Positions 45,763 to 58,093 of a DNA stretch of 64,000 nucleotides are shown piece after piece. Origin of the DNA: Panonychus citri (taxonomy: Eukaryota > Arthropoda > Arachnida > Trombidiformes > Tetranychidae). The notes under the pieces were generated by a model. The model was not told the DNA's origin and searched no databases. It saw only the letters and a program-made list of their open reading frames with translations. The translations under genes and the position numbers were made by a program. Position 1 is the first letter of the stretch, and each line of letters begins with the position of its first letter. The stretch lies in contig NW_026515524.1 in NCBI RefSeq assembly GCF_014898815.1, positions 62,001 through 126,000 of the forward strand, given 5' to 3'.

Positions 45763-48700
45763 ATGTTAATAACTTTGGTACTTTTACTTTCAACGGGAAG
45801 CCTGTTACGTGTGGAGTCTCATCAATCATCTAACCTCACATCATCATCACCACCATCATCATCATCATTGAACCGCCAATATCATCAATCTATTTCCACT
45901 CATCATTATGTACCATCTTCATCATCAACAAATGGTGGATTAAGTCATGGTCATCCAACAGCAGTTGCCCGGCGTAATCTACAACAACCATCACATTATC
46001 AACAGCACCATCACCATAATCAGCAACTTTCTGGTCCCTCATCTTCAACAACACCAGGACTCCTTTCCTCCAATGGTAATTCAAATGTTGGATCATCTTT
46101 AATCCGTCGTTTTTGGCCTAATCCACCTCAGTCACATTCTTCACCATCATCTGGACCCTCTTCTTCTATTATCTCTTCCCTGGCACCAATTTCATTCCTT
46201 GAACGTCGTCCCTCTTTATTCCGTGGATCTAGAGCTGAACCTGGATTTCTTGATGTTCTCGAATCGGCTGCCCAAGAGATTAGAGTTCTTCCCGGTAGTG
46301 GATCACTTCGTGGACCTCATTCTTCACCACCACCACCACCACCACCACCGCCTCCACCTCATCGACACAATCGTCAACTTGGTCAACGACCATCTAAACC
46401 CGAGATGACCATCACTGAATTGAAAGACATCTCTCAGATTCCAAAAATTTTGCGAGCAGTTAAAGATCGTATCCAATCAATGCCAGGCCTTAAAGCTTTC
46501 CTCTTGACGAAAGACGGACCATCAGGCCCTAAAATTAAACCTTCCATTTTACTTACCGCCCCAGAAGAGTATTCAAGTAAACCTGGACAATTAATATGGC
46601 GACTTCTCAATTCTAAATCAACCAAAGGTTCAACCAGTTTTGCCAAAAGTTTATCCTCACTAACATCACGTTCACGTTACCCATCTCAACCTCATTCTTC
46701 GGGCTCAATTTTATCTTCACCACCACCACCATCACAACAGCAACAATCATCACCATCACCTAATTCACCCTCGTCTGGTCCCCAATCACAATCAGATAAA
46801 TACGCATTCATTGAAGTTCCAAGTGCCATTGATCTTGATGGAACCTCACCTTTCTCAGAATCACCTTTTCCAAATGAAAATATCATCATTAACACGTAAG
46901 TTTAATCCATTAATCACAATAGAAAATTGCTAATCATCTAATGATTCAAATATGATTTCTAAATTTGCTAACAATTAACATTCACTTGGTTAAAGATTAT
47001 TGATCATGAAACGAGCAAAAAAAAGCCCAAAGTTAAATAATCGTCTCTATTAATAGTTAATTGTAAACAGTTACGAAAAGAAATGATAATTACCAATCAA
47101 TTGAAGCAAACAATCAAAGAGAAAATTAATCTAATACCAATTTTGTGTAAATATTGGTTAACAACAATTTAACAGCGTTAATCAAATTAAATTAAACGCT
47201 TCCAGTTAACATGATTGAAGTTTCTTTTTCCAATTAACAATCAATAGATATTAAAAGATTTAATAATCTCAATCGATTCACACAAATTACAAGATTAAAT
47301 AATGAATTTTAGATAAAAGTGAGTTAATTTGATCCATTTAATTAACTTTCTTAACTTTTAATCAACTAATAAAATTAATCTCTCCAAAACCAGCAAAAGA
47401 TAAAAAAAATATATTAATCAACCATTTTAATACAATTAAGAAGCTTGAAAATCAATCAGATGTTGATATTTTTAGTGATTAGGTAGCAATTAAAATTATT
47501 ATTATTTACTAATAATAATGATAATAAGCCAAAACCAAAATTAGCAACTTTTAATCATAAATTAATCCAACATTAATTACACTTTATATATCAAACCATT
47601 TACCTTTCAATTATATTAACCATGATAATCTTAATTAAGATTAACACAAAAATCCCCAATAAGATGTAACAATTAACAATATTAACTCTTTATGTGTGTA
47701 GGCGATTAAATTATTCCCAAACCGAGAATTGATTACAAGTTAATATAATTGAATAATTAACTAATTACCAGCTAATATAATCAACAACAACTTGAAATGG
47801 TTAAAAAACATCAATCACAATGATACAAATGAAAATATGATTAACAATAATAATGAGACAATCAAATGTATGAAAAAAGTAATTTAACCAATTATTTAAT
47901 GTTAACACTTAATTTTTTATTAGTTTACCTGATAATCCAATAAGTTTTAAGTCAATAATTTACCTGTTCATCAATCAACAACAGTTTAAATCCTAAACTA
48001 GATCAGTTTTAACCTTCATCTTTATTTATCTTGTAACTTGTTTGTTATCCCAATGATCATGATGATCAGCATCATGATCAGAAACTCATCATCATCATCA
48101 TCATCATCATCATCACAATCAGTATCTTCATCTGCATCCCTTTTTTTTTGTTGCTCATCCAGATCAGTTTGTGTCCTTTAATCAGATGATGATGATGATG
48201 AAAAATGAGCGCATTTGTTAAAACCAAATGAGGCCAATTTACCGTTAACCCAACAGTTGATTATCATCATTATTATAATCATTATAATCAATGGTCATTA
48301 ACCATTAGTCTTGGTGCTGTTGTTTTTAAGGTGAAATTGTGAAATTAAATTTCTTGCTTCTTTCATACATATATTGTATTGATTATGATGAAATTGCCGC
48401 AGGCTATTGACGGCCAATGTCAGGCCAGAAAAAAAACTGGGTGTGACAAACGATTATGTTTGATAATAACAGTTAGTTAATCAGTTGGTTAGCAAACAAA
48501 AAAAAAGTAAATTGTAGCAATCAAATGATTGCCCCAAGTGTAATAATGATACAACATATAATATGACATTAAATTGTTACGATGTAATATTATATTATAT
48601 TGTATAGTTAATCAAATTATGGAAAGAAAAATAAAAATTGACAGATAATTAGTTCAATTATTGTTTTTCTTTTTCTTTCTAATTGTGTGTAGTTTTGAGT

Positions 48701-50501
48701 GTAAAGTGACAATTTACTAACCAATTAATTGATTGTCACTTCTTAACCATGAAAAGTATTATTATTGTATTTATATTGTAATATTTTCACAATAGTTTCA
48801 TTGATTGTTTATCAATCAACGTTTATCTTTTTACTGTCTATTTTATTGTTATTACCTGTTGATTGAAAAGCTTAGTTAATTAATTTGTTTCATCTTTGTT
48901 AATAGTAATCATTAGATTTGATTGTACATAATCATTTGATTGTAATAATAATGATCAGAATGATTAATTCACTCAACATGAGATTTCACCTTTGAGTTAT
49001 ATTATCACTTATTGTGATTAACTTGACGTGTTGATGGTTGAATAATAGTTATTATTATTATTATGAACAATTTAAATTCCCTGATAAATTGTTGATAATA
49101 GTTTATTAATAGTGATTAACATCATTAACAAATATACATTATTTTGAGAGATAATAAGAAAAAAATTTCTTCTTTTTTCTTCTAATTATTTTTGATTTTA
49201 ATTCTGATGAGAGATAATTTTAAGCTGATTTTCGTTGATTAGTAGGAAAATAGAGACCAAATTAAAGTTAATTTTGTTGTAGTTTTGTTAACTACGCTGA
49301 TAATTGGTGTTTAAATTTATCCGAAAGAAGAGAACAAAAATTAAACATTATCAGCTGATCATCTTGATCATTTAGTTAACCATGAAAATGATTTTGACCC
49401 CAATCAAAGTGACCATTTAAAACTTATCACCTTTTAATTTTTTTGTTTCTAATTTTTTGTTTTTTTTTCTTATATTATATAATTATAATTTACTAATTAT
49501 CATGTGTGTGTGTGTTTAGTTCAGAGCAAACGGAATCAACACCCGATGAGATTTTAATTGAATCAAGTGACAATCAAAATGGTAACAATGTCAATAATCA
49601 TATTGGTAATTCAATTGGAAATACTAATAATCAGATTAACAATAATTTCAACACTTTAAATGGACCCATTCAAACAGCGGAATCAATTGCCGAGGCTATT
49701 GAAGAGATACCTCGAACTTATTATTATCGAGACACAACTGAACCTAAAGGCTATCACCATGGTCCTTCCGGTGATTATCTTCAGGCCACTTCGTCCATTC
49801 GTGATAACTCATTTTCTTCAAGTCCATTTACCGTTAATGAACATGTTCCACTTTCACCCGTTCACAATGGTTGGATTCCAAAGAATAGTAAACATTGGAG
49901 TCCTGGTGCCTATCGATCAGCATTTTACACACCCGATACCCGATTGATTAAGTTCACAATTCACGATCGAGTCTCTGGTTCAGCTAAACAATCAGCTTCA
50001 CCTTCAATCCCAATTGGAACCTACATTCATCCCTCATTATCAATCAATCCAGTTAAAAGTAAAATTAACAACAACAACAATCAGCTTAATGTTAATAATA
50101 ATCAATTAAATAGTGTTAATAGTAATGTAAATAGTAATAGTAATAATTATCAACAATCAAACAGTAGGAATAGTCTCTCAAGTAAATATAATAATAATGA
50201 TTATTTTAATCATCCATCACTAATTGAAGAAAGTTATAATATTAATGATGATGAATTAATTAAGACAACAACTACAACAACAACAACAACAACCTCACCA
50301 ACAACAATTACAACAATAACAACACCCAATTCACCACCTTCAACAATTAACAAGGTACCAATTGTTGCTACTTTAACACCATCATCATCATCATCATCAT
50401 CAGATGACCAATTAACAACACCACCATCATTTTTAACCAGTCAACATGATAAATCAACAGAATCATCAACTCCAATCACAACAATCAGACCATCAGCATA
50501 A
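45763..50501 (+). CDS. Secreted low-complexity protein, unrecognised (2 exons)
   Basis: Coding exons 45763-46895 and 49520-50501, joined in phase across a 2.6 kb intron; about 704 aa. It starts with a signal peptide (MLITLVLLLSTGSLLRVESH). Exon 1 is Ser/Pro/Gln/His-rich with a polyproline run (~46322-46360). A more ordered segment follows: TITELKDISQIPKILRAVKD to APEEYSSKPGQLIWRLLNS. Exon 2 is Asn-rich, then has a second ordered patch (EEIPRTYYYRDTTEPKGYHHG, 21 residues broken here as EEIPRTYYYRD and TTEPKGYHHG, and NGWIPKNSKHWSPGAYRSAFY in two parts: NGWIPKNSK, HWSPGAYRSAFY). It ends in Thr/Ser tracts. Probably an extracellular-matrix or cuticle-associated protein, by composition only. The ordered patches are what to search with. 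A splice acceptor lies directly before the ATG, so there is a non-coding first exon upstream. Confidence 0.72.
48088..48114. repeat. (ATC)n microsatellite in intron
   Basis: About nine ATC units inside the intron of the secreted low-complexity gene; matching GAT units occur ~75 nt downstream (48186-48200). Confidence 0.8.
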
Positions 50502-51086
50502 CAATTATAATTAATATTAACAACCACCGGCTGATTGTAATTCCGTCACTTTTTTTTTACAAATCTCCTCATTAACTGTATTAATAATTGTTATTTTATT
50601 CATCGTCATTCATCTTCATCTCTTAATCATTGAGTTAATTGTTTACCATCATCATCGTCATCATTTAATTGTACAATGTTGTTTCACTTTTAATAATATA
50701 TATAAATTAATAAGAAAAACTTTTTCTTCCAAGTAAGAAAATGATAAATTTCAACAATTTCTCCTTGAGATTTAAACAATTTGTTAACAACTTTCGTTGT
50801 TTTTTCATCCTCATCACCTTTTTCAATCATCTTCATCTTCACCTAATTGTTACTTTTGTGATTCTCATTAATTGTTACAATCAAAGAAACAGAAAAAAAA
50901 ATCTATAATAAATGCCATCTCTTTTTACTGTGAAAATGATCTCGTATTATTTTAATCATAAATATATAAAGTTGATTGATTTCCATTGATCAACCTGGTA
51001 GATTATTAAAGTTGATCAGACAATATTCGAGTCTGTAATTATATTGTTATGAGAAAATGAACTTTGGTCATAAATAATAATCCAAT
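50502..51086. other. 3' intergenic between secreted gene and prolyl oligopeptidase
   Basis: AT-rich 3' UTR and terminator space of two converging genes. AATAAA-like words occur on both strands. No gene seen. Confidence 0.5.
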
Positions 51087-54000
51087 TTATTCATAATATG
51101 GTAAATCAAGTGCGAGCTTGATGAAGGAATAAATGTCCGTTCGTTCCGCAATCTGTAGTAATTATGATGAATAAAAAACACGAACATGAAAAAAAGGGGA
51201 AAAGTGGCCATTAGTGTGTGTGAATTAACAAGTAATCAAGATAATTAAGAAGAGAGGTAAAAAAAGAGTGTTGAAAATTCATATAAATACATGTATTAAT
51301 ATATGAATAAGTGAGTGTGTGTGTGATATGAACACGTTATATTTTATAAGGGACTATAAATAACACATGAGTTGATTATAATGGTGATGATAATGATGGT
51401 CATCATGTCATCACATTAATAAGCTTTTCATTTGAATAAAATGTTACCTGTTTGTTGATTGGTTTTGAAGCTCCATGTCCAGCGTTAACTTCAATCCGAG
51501 CTAATAGAGGAGTTCCCTTTAGATTAAGGGAATGTTGTAATTCCGCAACAAATTTAAGGGTATGAAGAGGAGCAACACGATCATCATGATCTCCGGTGCA
51601 AAGTAACATCTTGGGATAAACTTCACTTCCAAGGGGAATATTATGCAAGGGAGAGTATCTAAAAATGGATGATAATAAAAAAAAAGGTAAATTGTATGAT
51701 CATTAAATAGCAATAAGTTGATGATGGTTGACTGATTGGGTTTTCTTTCAGATTAAACATACTTGATTAAAACTTTGAAATCCTTTTCATCATCAGGATT
51801 ACCATAATCACTAGTCCAAAATTTACCAATACCAAATTTATGGAAACGAAGTGAATCTAAGACACTGAGAAAAAATATTAATAAATATTTATCATTAATT
51901 AGATTTATAACACAATTCAAATCAATTTATGGAAGGTAAATTGTTTACCCAACAACACAAATTGCTGCAGTAAATAGATCAGGTCGTTGGTTAGCACAAG
52001 CAGCGACCAATAGTCCACCATTTGATCCTCCTTCGATTACGATTCTGTAAAGAAAAATTCACCATTAGTATTATTGTTGACGAGTTTTCGATCCAATTTA
52101 ATCAATTACTTTTTCTTGTTGGTGTATTTAGATTCAATCAAATATTCAGCAGCAGAAATAAAATCATCAAATACATTTTGCTTGTTCTCCAAGCTTCCAG
52201 CTTTATGCCATTTCTCACCATACTCTCTGTTAAATCAAGAAGATATGAAGATGAAGATGAAGATGATACATGTAAACACACACTCGATATTGAACACTTA
52301 CGCTCCACCTCGTAGATTAGCAATGGCGAAAATACCCTTGAAGTTTTGTACCCACAATAGACGAGTAGGAGAGTAACTGGGAGAAAGGGTTATATTAAAT
52401 CCTCCATAGCCATAGAGGAGACATGGACTTTCACCGTCTTGTTTAAAATCCTAAGTAAAAATAATAATTATTGATTTGAACATTAGACTAGTTCGTGGGT
52501 GAATATCGAATCGATTTCTAACCTTAGAATGAAGGATAAACATTGGTATTAAAGTTCCATCTTTAGAAGGATAGAAAACTTGTTTCATCTCAATTTGTGA
52601 GGCATCGAATCCTTTTACTGGAGTTTCTCTGAATATCTGTCAATATTAATAAAAATGAGAATAATTTACAATAATGGATAATAGAAGTTGAAAAGAAAAA
52701 AACTTACAGAAATATCAGAATCTTGTTTGAAATCATATCTGTAAGTTATACCAGGAGAGAGAAAGTTTTGTATTTGGAAAAATATTTGACTTTGAGTTCG
52801 TTTTCCAGTTATTTGGACTATAGAGCCGATCGGTATTTTCGGCTTGAATAGTATTTTACCATCTTGAAGAGATCGAAATTGAATCGCATCGATCACATCT
52901 TCAGTGTAGATAGTAATTAATTTATCACCGTCCACGCAAATTGCTGTATTGAGAACATTTTTCTCGTGTTCGGGAACAATGTTGATCCAATTTTTCTCGT
53001 CCGGTTCATCTAAATTAATCCTGATAATCCTATTGTTTGAAGCATTACGATCAGTTTTAAAATAGACAAGTGGACCATCATTGGCAATGAACTCGTAATC
53101 AGCCTCATATTTGTCAATTATCGGCTTTAAGACAAGTTTGCCTTTTAAATCTCCATCCAAATGAGCATAGTAAAAAGTGTTGTTTTTACAAGATTCAGAT
53201 GAGAATACGAACAAATATTTTCCACAGTCACTGACCACACCGGAACTAAGAAAAAGAGAAAGAGAGAGATGTTAGTTAATCATTAACTCCGCTAAAGTGT
53301 CAAATATTACATACACTGTGCTCTCTGGTTGATCAATAAATTCAACCACAAGGACATCCTCATCTTGTGGTGTACCAACTCTATGATAATACATTTTCTG
53401 ATTAAGACATTTATCATTTTCTGAGCCGTCAAAATTGTCTTGTTTAGGGTAGCGCTAAAATGGAAACAGAAATCGAAGAGAACAATTAGATAAATCAAAA
53501 TCGTCTTTATAAAATCTGTAATATTATTTACCGAATAAAAGAAACCTTTATTATCGTGAGTCCAGGAGGTGAATGTATACTTGCAGAAAAGTAACGTTTC
53601 ATCAGAATCGAGTCCAGTGGCAACGTTTCGAACTTTAATTCGTCTCCAGTCCGATCCAGAATCGGCAAGACTGTAGGCAACCCAATCGCCATTTTCCGAG
53701 AAATTAAGACTATCAACGGAAACTAAACCATCTTTGTCCATCATATTAGGATCAAGGAAAACTTTAGGCTCAGCATCCAATGAATCTTGAATATAGATGA
53801 CATATTGATTTTGAAGGCCATCGTTTTTACGGAAAAAATATTTAGATCCATGTTTAGATGGGCAACGATACCTTGGGTAGTCCAATAAAAGCTTCAACCT
53901 AAAATATAGGATAAAATGGTTGACACAATAAAGAAAATATTAGGAAAAAAAAACAACAACAACAGGTCAGTTATATGATTTAATTGTCATTCGGTCTGGT

Positions 54001-54262
54001 GACTAACTTTTCACTGATTTTATCCTTGATATCACATTGATTGATGTAAGCGGAGGTCACTTTATTTTGCTCATGGACAAAGTTCTTGGTCTCCTCAGAA
54101 TCGGGTTCCTCTAAGTATCTGTACGGATCTTTAACCTTAGCAACAGAAAATGTTTACATTATGTAATTAGTTTAATGAGAAGATTATTAAACTTACCATG
54201 ACTCCATGAAGATTTTCAATGATAGAATCATCTCGACGAGGTTTGGGATACTTAAATTCCAT
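51087..54262 (-). CDS. PREP: Prolyl oligopeptidase (prolyl endopeptidase), 12 exons
   Basis: Exons in transcript order: 54262-54197, 54135-54008, 53898-53532, 53454-53315, 53245-52708, 52636-52523, 52450-52302, 52226-52110, 52044-51949, 51864-51763, 51658-51448 and 51152-51087. All have GT..AG sites and compatible phase, total 697 aa (human about 710). S9A serine peptidase cutting after Pro in short peptides, mostly cytosolic. Start MEFKYPKPRRDDS, then DPYRYLEEPDSEET. A beta-propeller fills exons 3-6. The alpha/beta-hydrolase part has the nucleophile Ser in IVIEGGSNGGLLVAA, the acidic residue in GDHDDRVAPLHT, and His in NAGHGASKP. The last exon encodes IAERTDIYSFIKLALDLPYY-type sequence ending at the stop 51087-51089. 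No signal peptide. Confidence 0.95.
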
Positions 54263-55291
54263 TTTATTTACCACTGACAATGAACGAATCAATTGATTAG
54301 ATGGAATTGAGAATAAAATTACTTGTGATCTCTTGAAGAATGAAAAAAGGAAAAGAAAAACAATTATTCAAATGAGAATATATTCTAAACCAAACATCCA
54401 AAATTTTGGTTAATCAAAACGATTAAATTTCTTGCATCAATAATTAAAGGACAAATGAAGGGTAAAAAGTTGACACTGAACAATTAAAATTAATTTAAAG
54501 GAAAAAGGGAAACAAATCAAATTACTAAATTGGAGCCATAAGAATAAATAGAAAACCAGATGAAGAGACAAAAGGAAAACAAACCAAAGACTTTAAGAGA
54601 AGAAGAACAAAAAGAAATTCAATTGTAATTCCAATTGATTAGAATTAGAATTAGAAACCACAATCGACTCACCTTAATTGACGATTAAACAATTAATTCT
54701 AATTAAAATCTATAATCAAGTTAACACAAAGAAATGAAAACATTAAATGAGAGAAAGAAAAATCTAACATGTGATTGGAAAAGAAAGAAAAAATTATTAC
54801 ATAGAAAGAGAATCGATTAGTCTTAACATTTGTCTTTCTTTTTGTTCTATTCTTTTCTAACAAAAATGGAGAAAATATTTAATTCATTTACCTGAGTAAC
54901 TAAGCGAGTTAATTGTTGTGATAAAAGTGATAACATAATAATAAGTGAACAATCAACTAATTTAGTAACTAATTTAATGTTTGTGTCTTCACATGATCGA
55001 CAATTTTGTTTATACAATTACCAAGGGAAAAGTGATTATGATAATTTGTAAGGGAAAAACAAAAAGGAAAACAGTTTTTACTCAATTACTTTTAATTGTC
55101 TCTTAATTCACTTATTACAGGGTAGACATTGATTGTTTAATTACTGGAATGTGTTAGTTAATCACTTGACTATGTGATTTGTTTAATAGACTGTTAAGGA
55201 AACAGGTTAATGGTTACAACTTGGCAATTAACTGTTGTTTTAATTGCTGCTGGTTAATCAGGTAAGTGAATTGTTTTATTTATTATTTGTC
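54263..55291. other. Upstream region of prolyl oligopeptidase
   Basis: No coding region. A minus-strand donor (CTCAG|GTAAAT) near 54890 could end a non-coding first exon of the peptidase gene. The rest is AT-rich. Confidence 0.4.
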
Positions 55292-55870
55292 TTAATCACT
55301 TTCAACTGTATCGTCTATACAGAAGCCAAAATCATCGGAATCAGAATCAGAATTTTCATCAATTGGTTGATTTACTTGACTACTGGTTGATGGCATCATT
55401 GATTCAGTTGATAGTAAATCATTTGGTGTTAATTTTAATTTCTTTTGGCCTTTGGTGATCACAGTGGTTTCGGTGGTCATTGGTTTGGACACAATTTGAT
55501 GGGGAAGGGCGAAAGTACTTGACCGATGGGGCGAAGCTGTTAAATATAATATACGATTAATTTCCTTTCCGATGATTAGATTAACATGATCAATATGTGT
55601 TGAGAATTTGGTAATTATCGCCAATAATTGATCTACATTGGAAGCTGAACTTTTAATTGTATCCAAATTGTTACGAAGATGCTCAATTCCAGCCTTTAAA
55701 TTCAACGCTATGGCCAATAGTTCATCTTGATTGTTGGCTGAATAAGATGATGATTGGGAAGATGATATAGTTATTTGATTACTTGGTCCAGGAATAGGTT
55801 GTGATGATTGTTGTGGTAAATTTTCACCAGAAACCAATGAGTATTTATCAGAATCACATGGTGGATCCAT
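55292..55870 (-). CDS. Ser-rich protein with helical core, unrecognised (192 aa)
   Basis: A single-exon frame from ATG 55870. N-terminal Ser/Gln-rich region (QPIPGPSNQITISSSQ). The middle is an amphipathic helical segment of about 60 residues (DELLAIALNLKAGIEHLRNNL, given as two parts: DELLAIALNLKAG and IEHLRNNLDTIKSS; then VDQLLAIITKFSTHIDHVN), a likely coiled coil. A basic patch follows (KGQKKLKLTPNDLL), then an acidic C-terminus (ENSDSDSDDFGF). No signal peptide or membrane segment; probably nuclear or cytosolic. I cannot assign a family. It is oriented with LYAR and prolyl oligopeptidase. Confidence 0.65.
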   Translation of the reverse strand: MDPPCDSDKYSLVSGENLPQQSSQPIPGPSNQITISSSQSSSYSANNQDELLAIALNLKAGIEHLRNNLDTIKSSASNVDQLLAIITKFSTHIDHVNLIIGKEINRILYLTASPHRSSTFALPHQIVSKPMTTETTVITKGQKKLKLTPNDLLSTESMMPSTSSQVNQPIDENSDSDSDDFGFCIDDTVESD

Positions 55871-56318
55871 TGGAGATTAAAACGAAATCAACTGATTAGT
55901 AAAAAATCTGGAAACCAAAAGAAATTACAATTAAATTAACGAGAAACAATTAACAATCAGAGGATATTGAGGGTAAATTACATTTGAATTTATCTTAATT
56001 AATCCTTTTAATATCCAGTGATTGTAAATTTAATTGTAATTTCTTAAATCATTTGTCTTGCAAAAGGATTGTTTAATTTTCCAAAAAGATTGTTAATTGT
56101 TAACTTAATCAATTTTGTTCGTCATTATCAACTTATTGATCAAGTTTAACATTAATTTTCGTTAGTTTGATTGATTTGTTACATTTAACGATACAGAGAA
56201 ATAGTTTAATTACAACATAACTGATTAATCAATATTTTTAGTTAACAAAGTCAACATTTAATTGTTGAGTCGTGTCGATAAACTTTTAACAAAATAAATT
56301 ATTTACTCATTTAAATCA
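55871..56318. other. Intergenic between LYAR and Ser-rich gene
   Basis: AT-rich, rich in AATTGTTAA-type words; 3' end of LYAR and promoter of the Ser-rich gene. Nothing else seen. Confidence 0.45.
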
Positions 56319-57617
56319 TCAGAATAAATGTTTATACTGAATTTGTCCTTCGGAAACTGAGTAATTATGTCGCTTCATTAATTTCGTCTTAGCTTTAGCA
56401 ATTAAATCAGTAAATTCCTCTTTTAATTCATACTCTTTTTTCAGTTTCTTAATCATCTTCTTGAAATCTTTCAGATCAACGGTTTCTTTTTCTTTGATTT
56501 GCCGTTTCAACTGCTTAAACCAACTAATTTGATTATCGGGATCATTTTTCAATTCGTTAATCATTCCTTCAATTGTATTTAGATCTTGTTCTATCTTTTC
56601 ATCAAGGGTTGACTCTACTTCCTCATCCGGTTTGCTCTTTTTCCTTTGACCATTTTCATTTGCATTTCCATTGGAATCGCCATTTACTTGACCATTGGAT
56701 TGGTCATTTTCCTCTGTCTCCGAATGATTTCGTTTCTTTTTTTTCTTCAACTTTTTCTTTGACTTATCACCTTCATTTTCCACCATTTCTTCATCCAACT
56801 TGGGTTCAGGTTCTGTAATTGAATTAGTTTTCTCAGTTTGTTCAGTTTCCATTTTGTCTTTTTCATCACCATTCGTTTCCTGTGTCTCTTGATTCTCCTC
56901 CTTATTAACTTGTTTCATCTTTTTCTTGGATTTCTTTACATTGTCACCAATTCCATTATTTTGTCCAGAACTTTCTGTACCTTGAGTCTCATTTGGCTCT
57001 TCACTTTTCTCTTCTTTATCAGCCGAAATTCCAGATTCAGTTTCTTCTTCATTTTTCTTCATTTTCTTCTTTTTCTCTTTTTTATTACTCTTTGAATCTT
57101 CTTTTACTCCATCATTAGGTGAAGTTGTTTCTTTCGGCTGAGCTTGAGCTTTATTTTCCACCGGTTTTGTCTCTCCACCAGCGACTGCTTTATTAGCTGA
57201 ATCACAGATACTCCATAATTGACCAATTAAATCAGGTGAGTTGATTTGTAAACAGCTATTGGCAAAATTTTCAAATTTACTCTGCTTCCGAGGTATGTTG
57301 GGATATTCAAGTAGCCTATTTAAAGCCATCTCAGCTCTTCCTGAGAGTTTCATCGTTTTCAGAGTTTCTTTGATCTTGTTTAGCCAAACGTCTTGTTTAA
57401 GTTTTCCTTTATCATTATTACCATATACTCTTTGAGACTCAGGGCCATACTTGGAATCCTCTGAGATACATTGATTATGACTCTGGTAAGAATTATCAGT
57501 AAATTCTTTATTACAATCACAGCAAGAGATTACCGGAGCTCGACACCGATTTAAATGTAATGAGACTGAATTTTTTTTCAACGATTCATTACAAGAACCA
57601 CAAACAAAAACAACCAT
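56319..57617 (-). CDS. LYAR: LYAR-type nucleolar zinc-finger protein
   Basis: 432 aa from ATG 57617. An in-frame ATG at 57629 adds four residues, but the family begins MVVF/MVFF, so 57617 is preferred. Two N-terminal zinc fingers: CGSCNESLKKNSVSLHLNRC and CCDCNKEFTDNSYQSHNQC, followed by ISEDSKYGPES (human CISEDQKYGG) and KQDVWLNKIKE. A middle Lys/Glu-rich disordered region has repeated KSKKKMKK-type patches. The C-terminal LYAR domain starts around SWFKQLKRQIKEKETVDLKD. LYAR acts in the nucleolus in pre-rRNA processing and gene regulation. Single coding exon. Confidence 0.92.
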   Translation of the reverse strand: MVVFVCGSCNESLKKNSVSLHLNRCRAPVISCCDCNKEFTDNSYQSHNQCISEDSKYGPESQRVYGNNDKGKLKQDVWLNKIKETLKTMKLSGRAEMALNRLLEYPNIPRKQSKFENFANSCLQINSPDLIGQLWSICDSANKAVAGGETKPVENKAQAQPKETTSPNDGVKEDSKSNKKEKKKKMKKNEEETESGISADKEEKSEEPNETQGTESSGQNNGIGDNVKKSKKKMKQVNKEENQETQETNGDEKDKMETEQTEKTNSITEPEPKLDEEMVENEGDKSKKKLKKKKKRNHSETEENDQSNGQVNGDSNGNANENGQRKKSKPDEEVESTLDEKIEQDLNTIEGMINELKNDPDNQISWFKQLKRQIKEKETVDLKDFKKMIKKLKKEYELKEEFTDLIAKAKTKLMKRHNYSVSEGQIQYKHLF

Positions 57618-58093
57618 CTTGGAGAACAATAGAATTCACTGAGGTAGAAAGAATTTAAGTTATCAGAAAATATTATTGACAAAAAATCCAAATTGTAAGA
57701 AAAAAACGTGTTCAAATTGAACAAAAAAGTATCAACAATTTAATTGAATTTATCTTCAATTAGGAAAACATTTTTTTCCAGACATTTAAAAACACGTGCG
57801 AGTTTCAACGCCATCTATCAGGTGAAGTTCGAACTGTAGTTCGATGTATCGATATTTTCATCTTGATGAAAACTTTTTTAGTTCATCAAATTGTAGTGGA
57901 ATTGATTGAATTAGTTTTTTTTACTCATTACAATAAATGAATAGTTGAGTAATTATTGATCGGTATAAATTTAGTTAGTTGAGTTAATCTGTTGTTGTTG
58001 GTGTTAAAAGTGTTAGGAGTCTGAATGTTAACCAAACAAATGTTATTAGTTAAAGGGTGAAGGTTAATTGTTGTAGTCAAGATTAAAACTGGA
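57618..58093. other. LYAR promoter and 3' flank of LPWEDD-repeat gene
   Basis: Contains the motif cluster listed at 57793-57854; otherwise AT-rich with no gene. Confidence 0.45.
57793..57854. promoter_or_regulatory. Promoter motif cluster before LYAR: E-box, AGATGGCG, DRE
   Basis: CACGTG E-box at 57793-57798, CGCCATCTATC at 57809-57819 (minus strand GATAGATGGCG, YY1/CTCF-like core) and TATCGATA at 57847-57854 (exact DRE word), 175-240 nt before the LYAR start. An E-box plus DRE fits a growth/ribosome-biogenesis gene. Confidence 0.5.
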
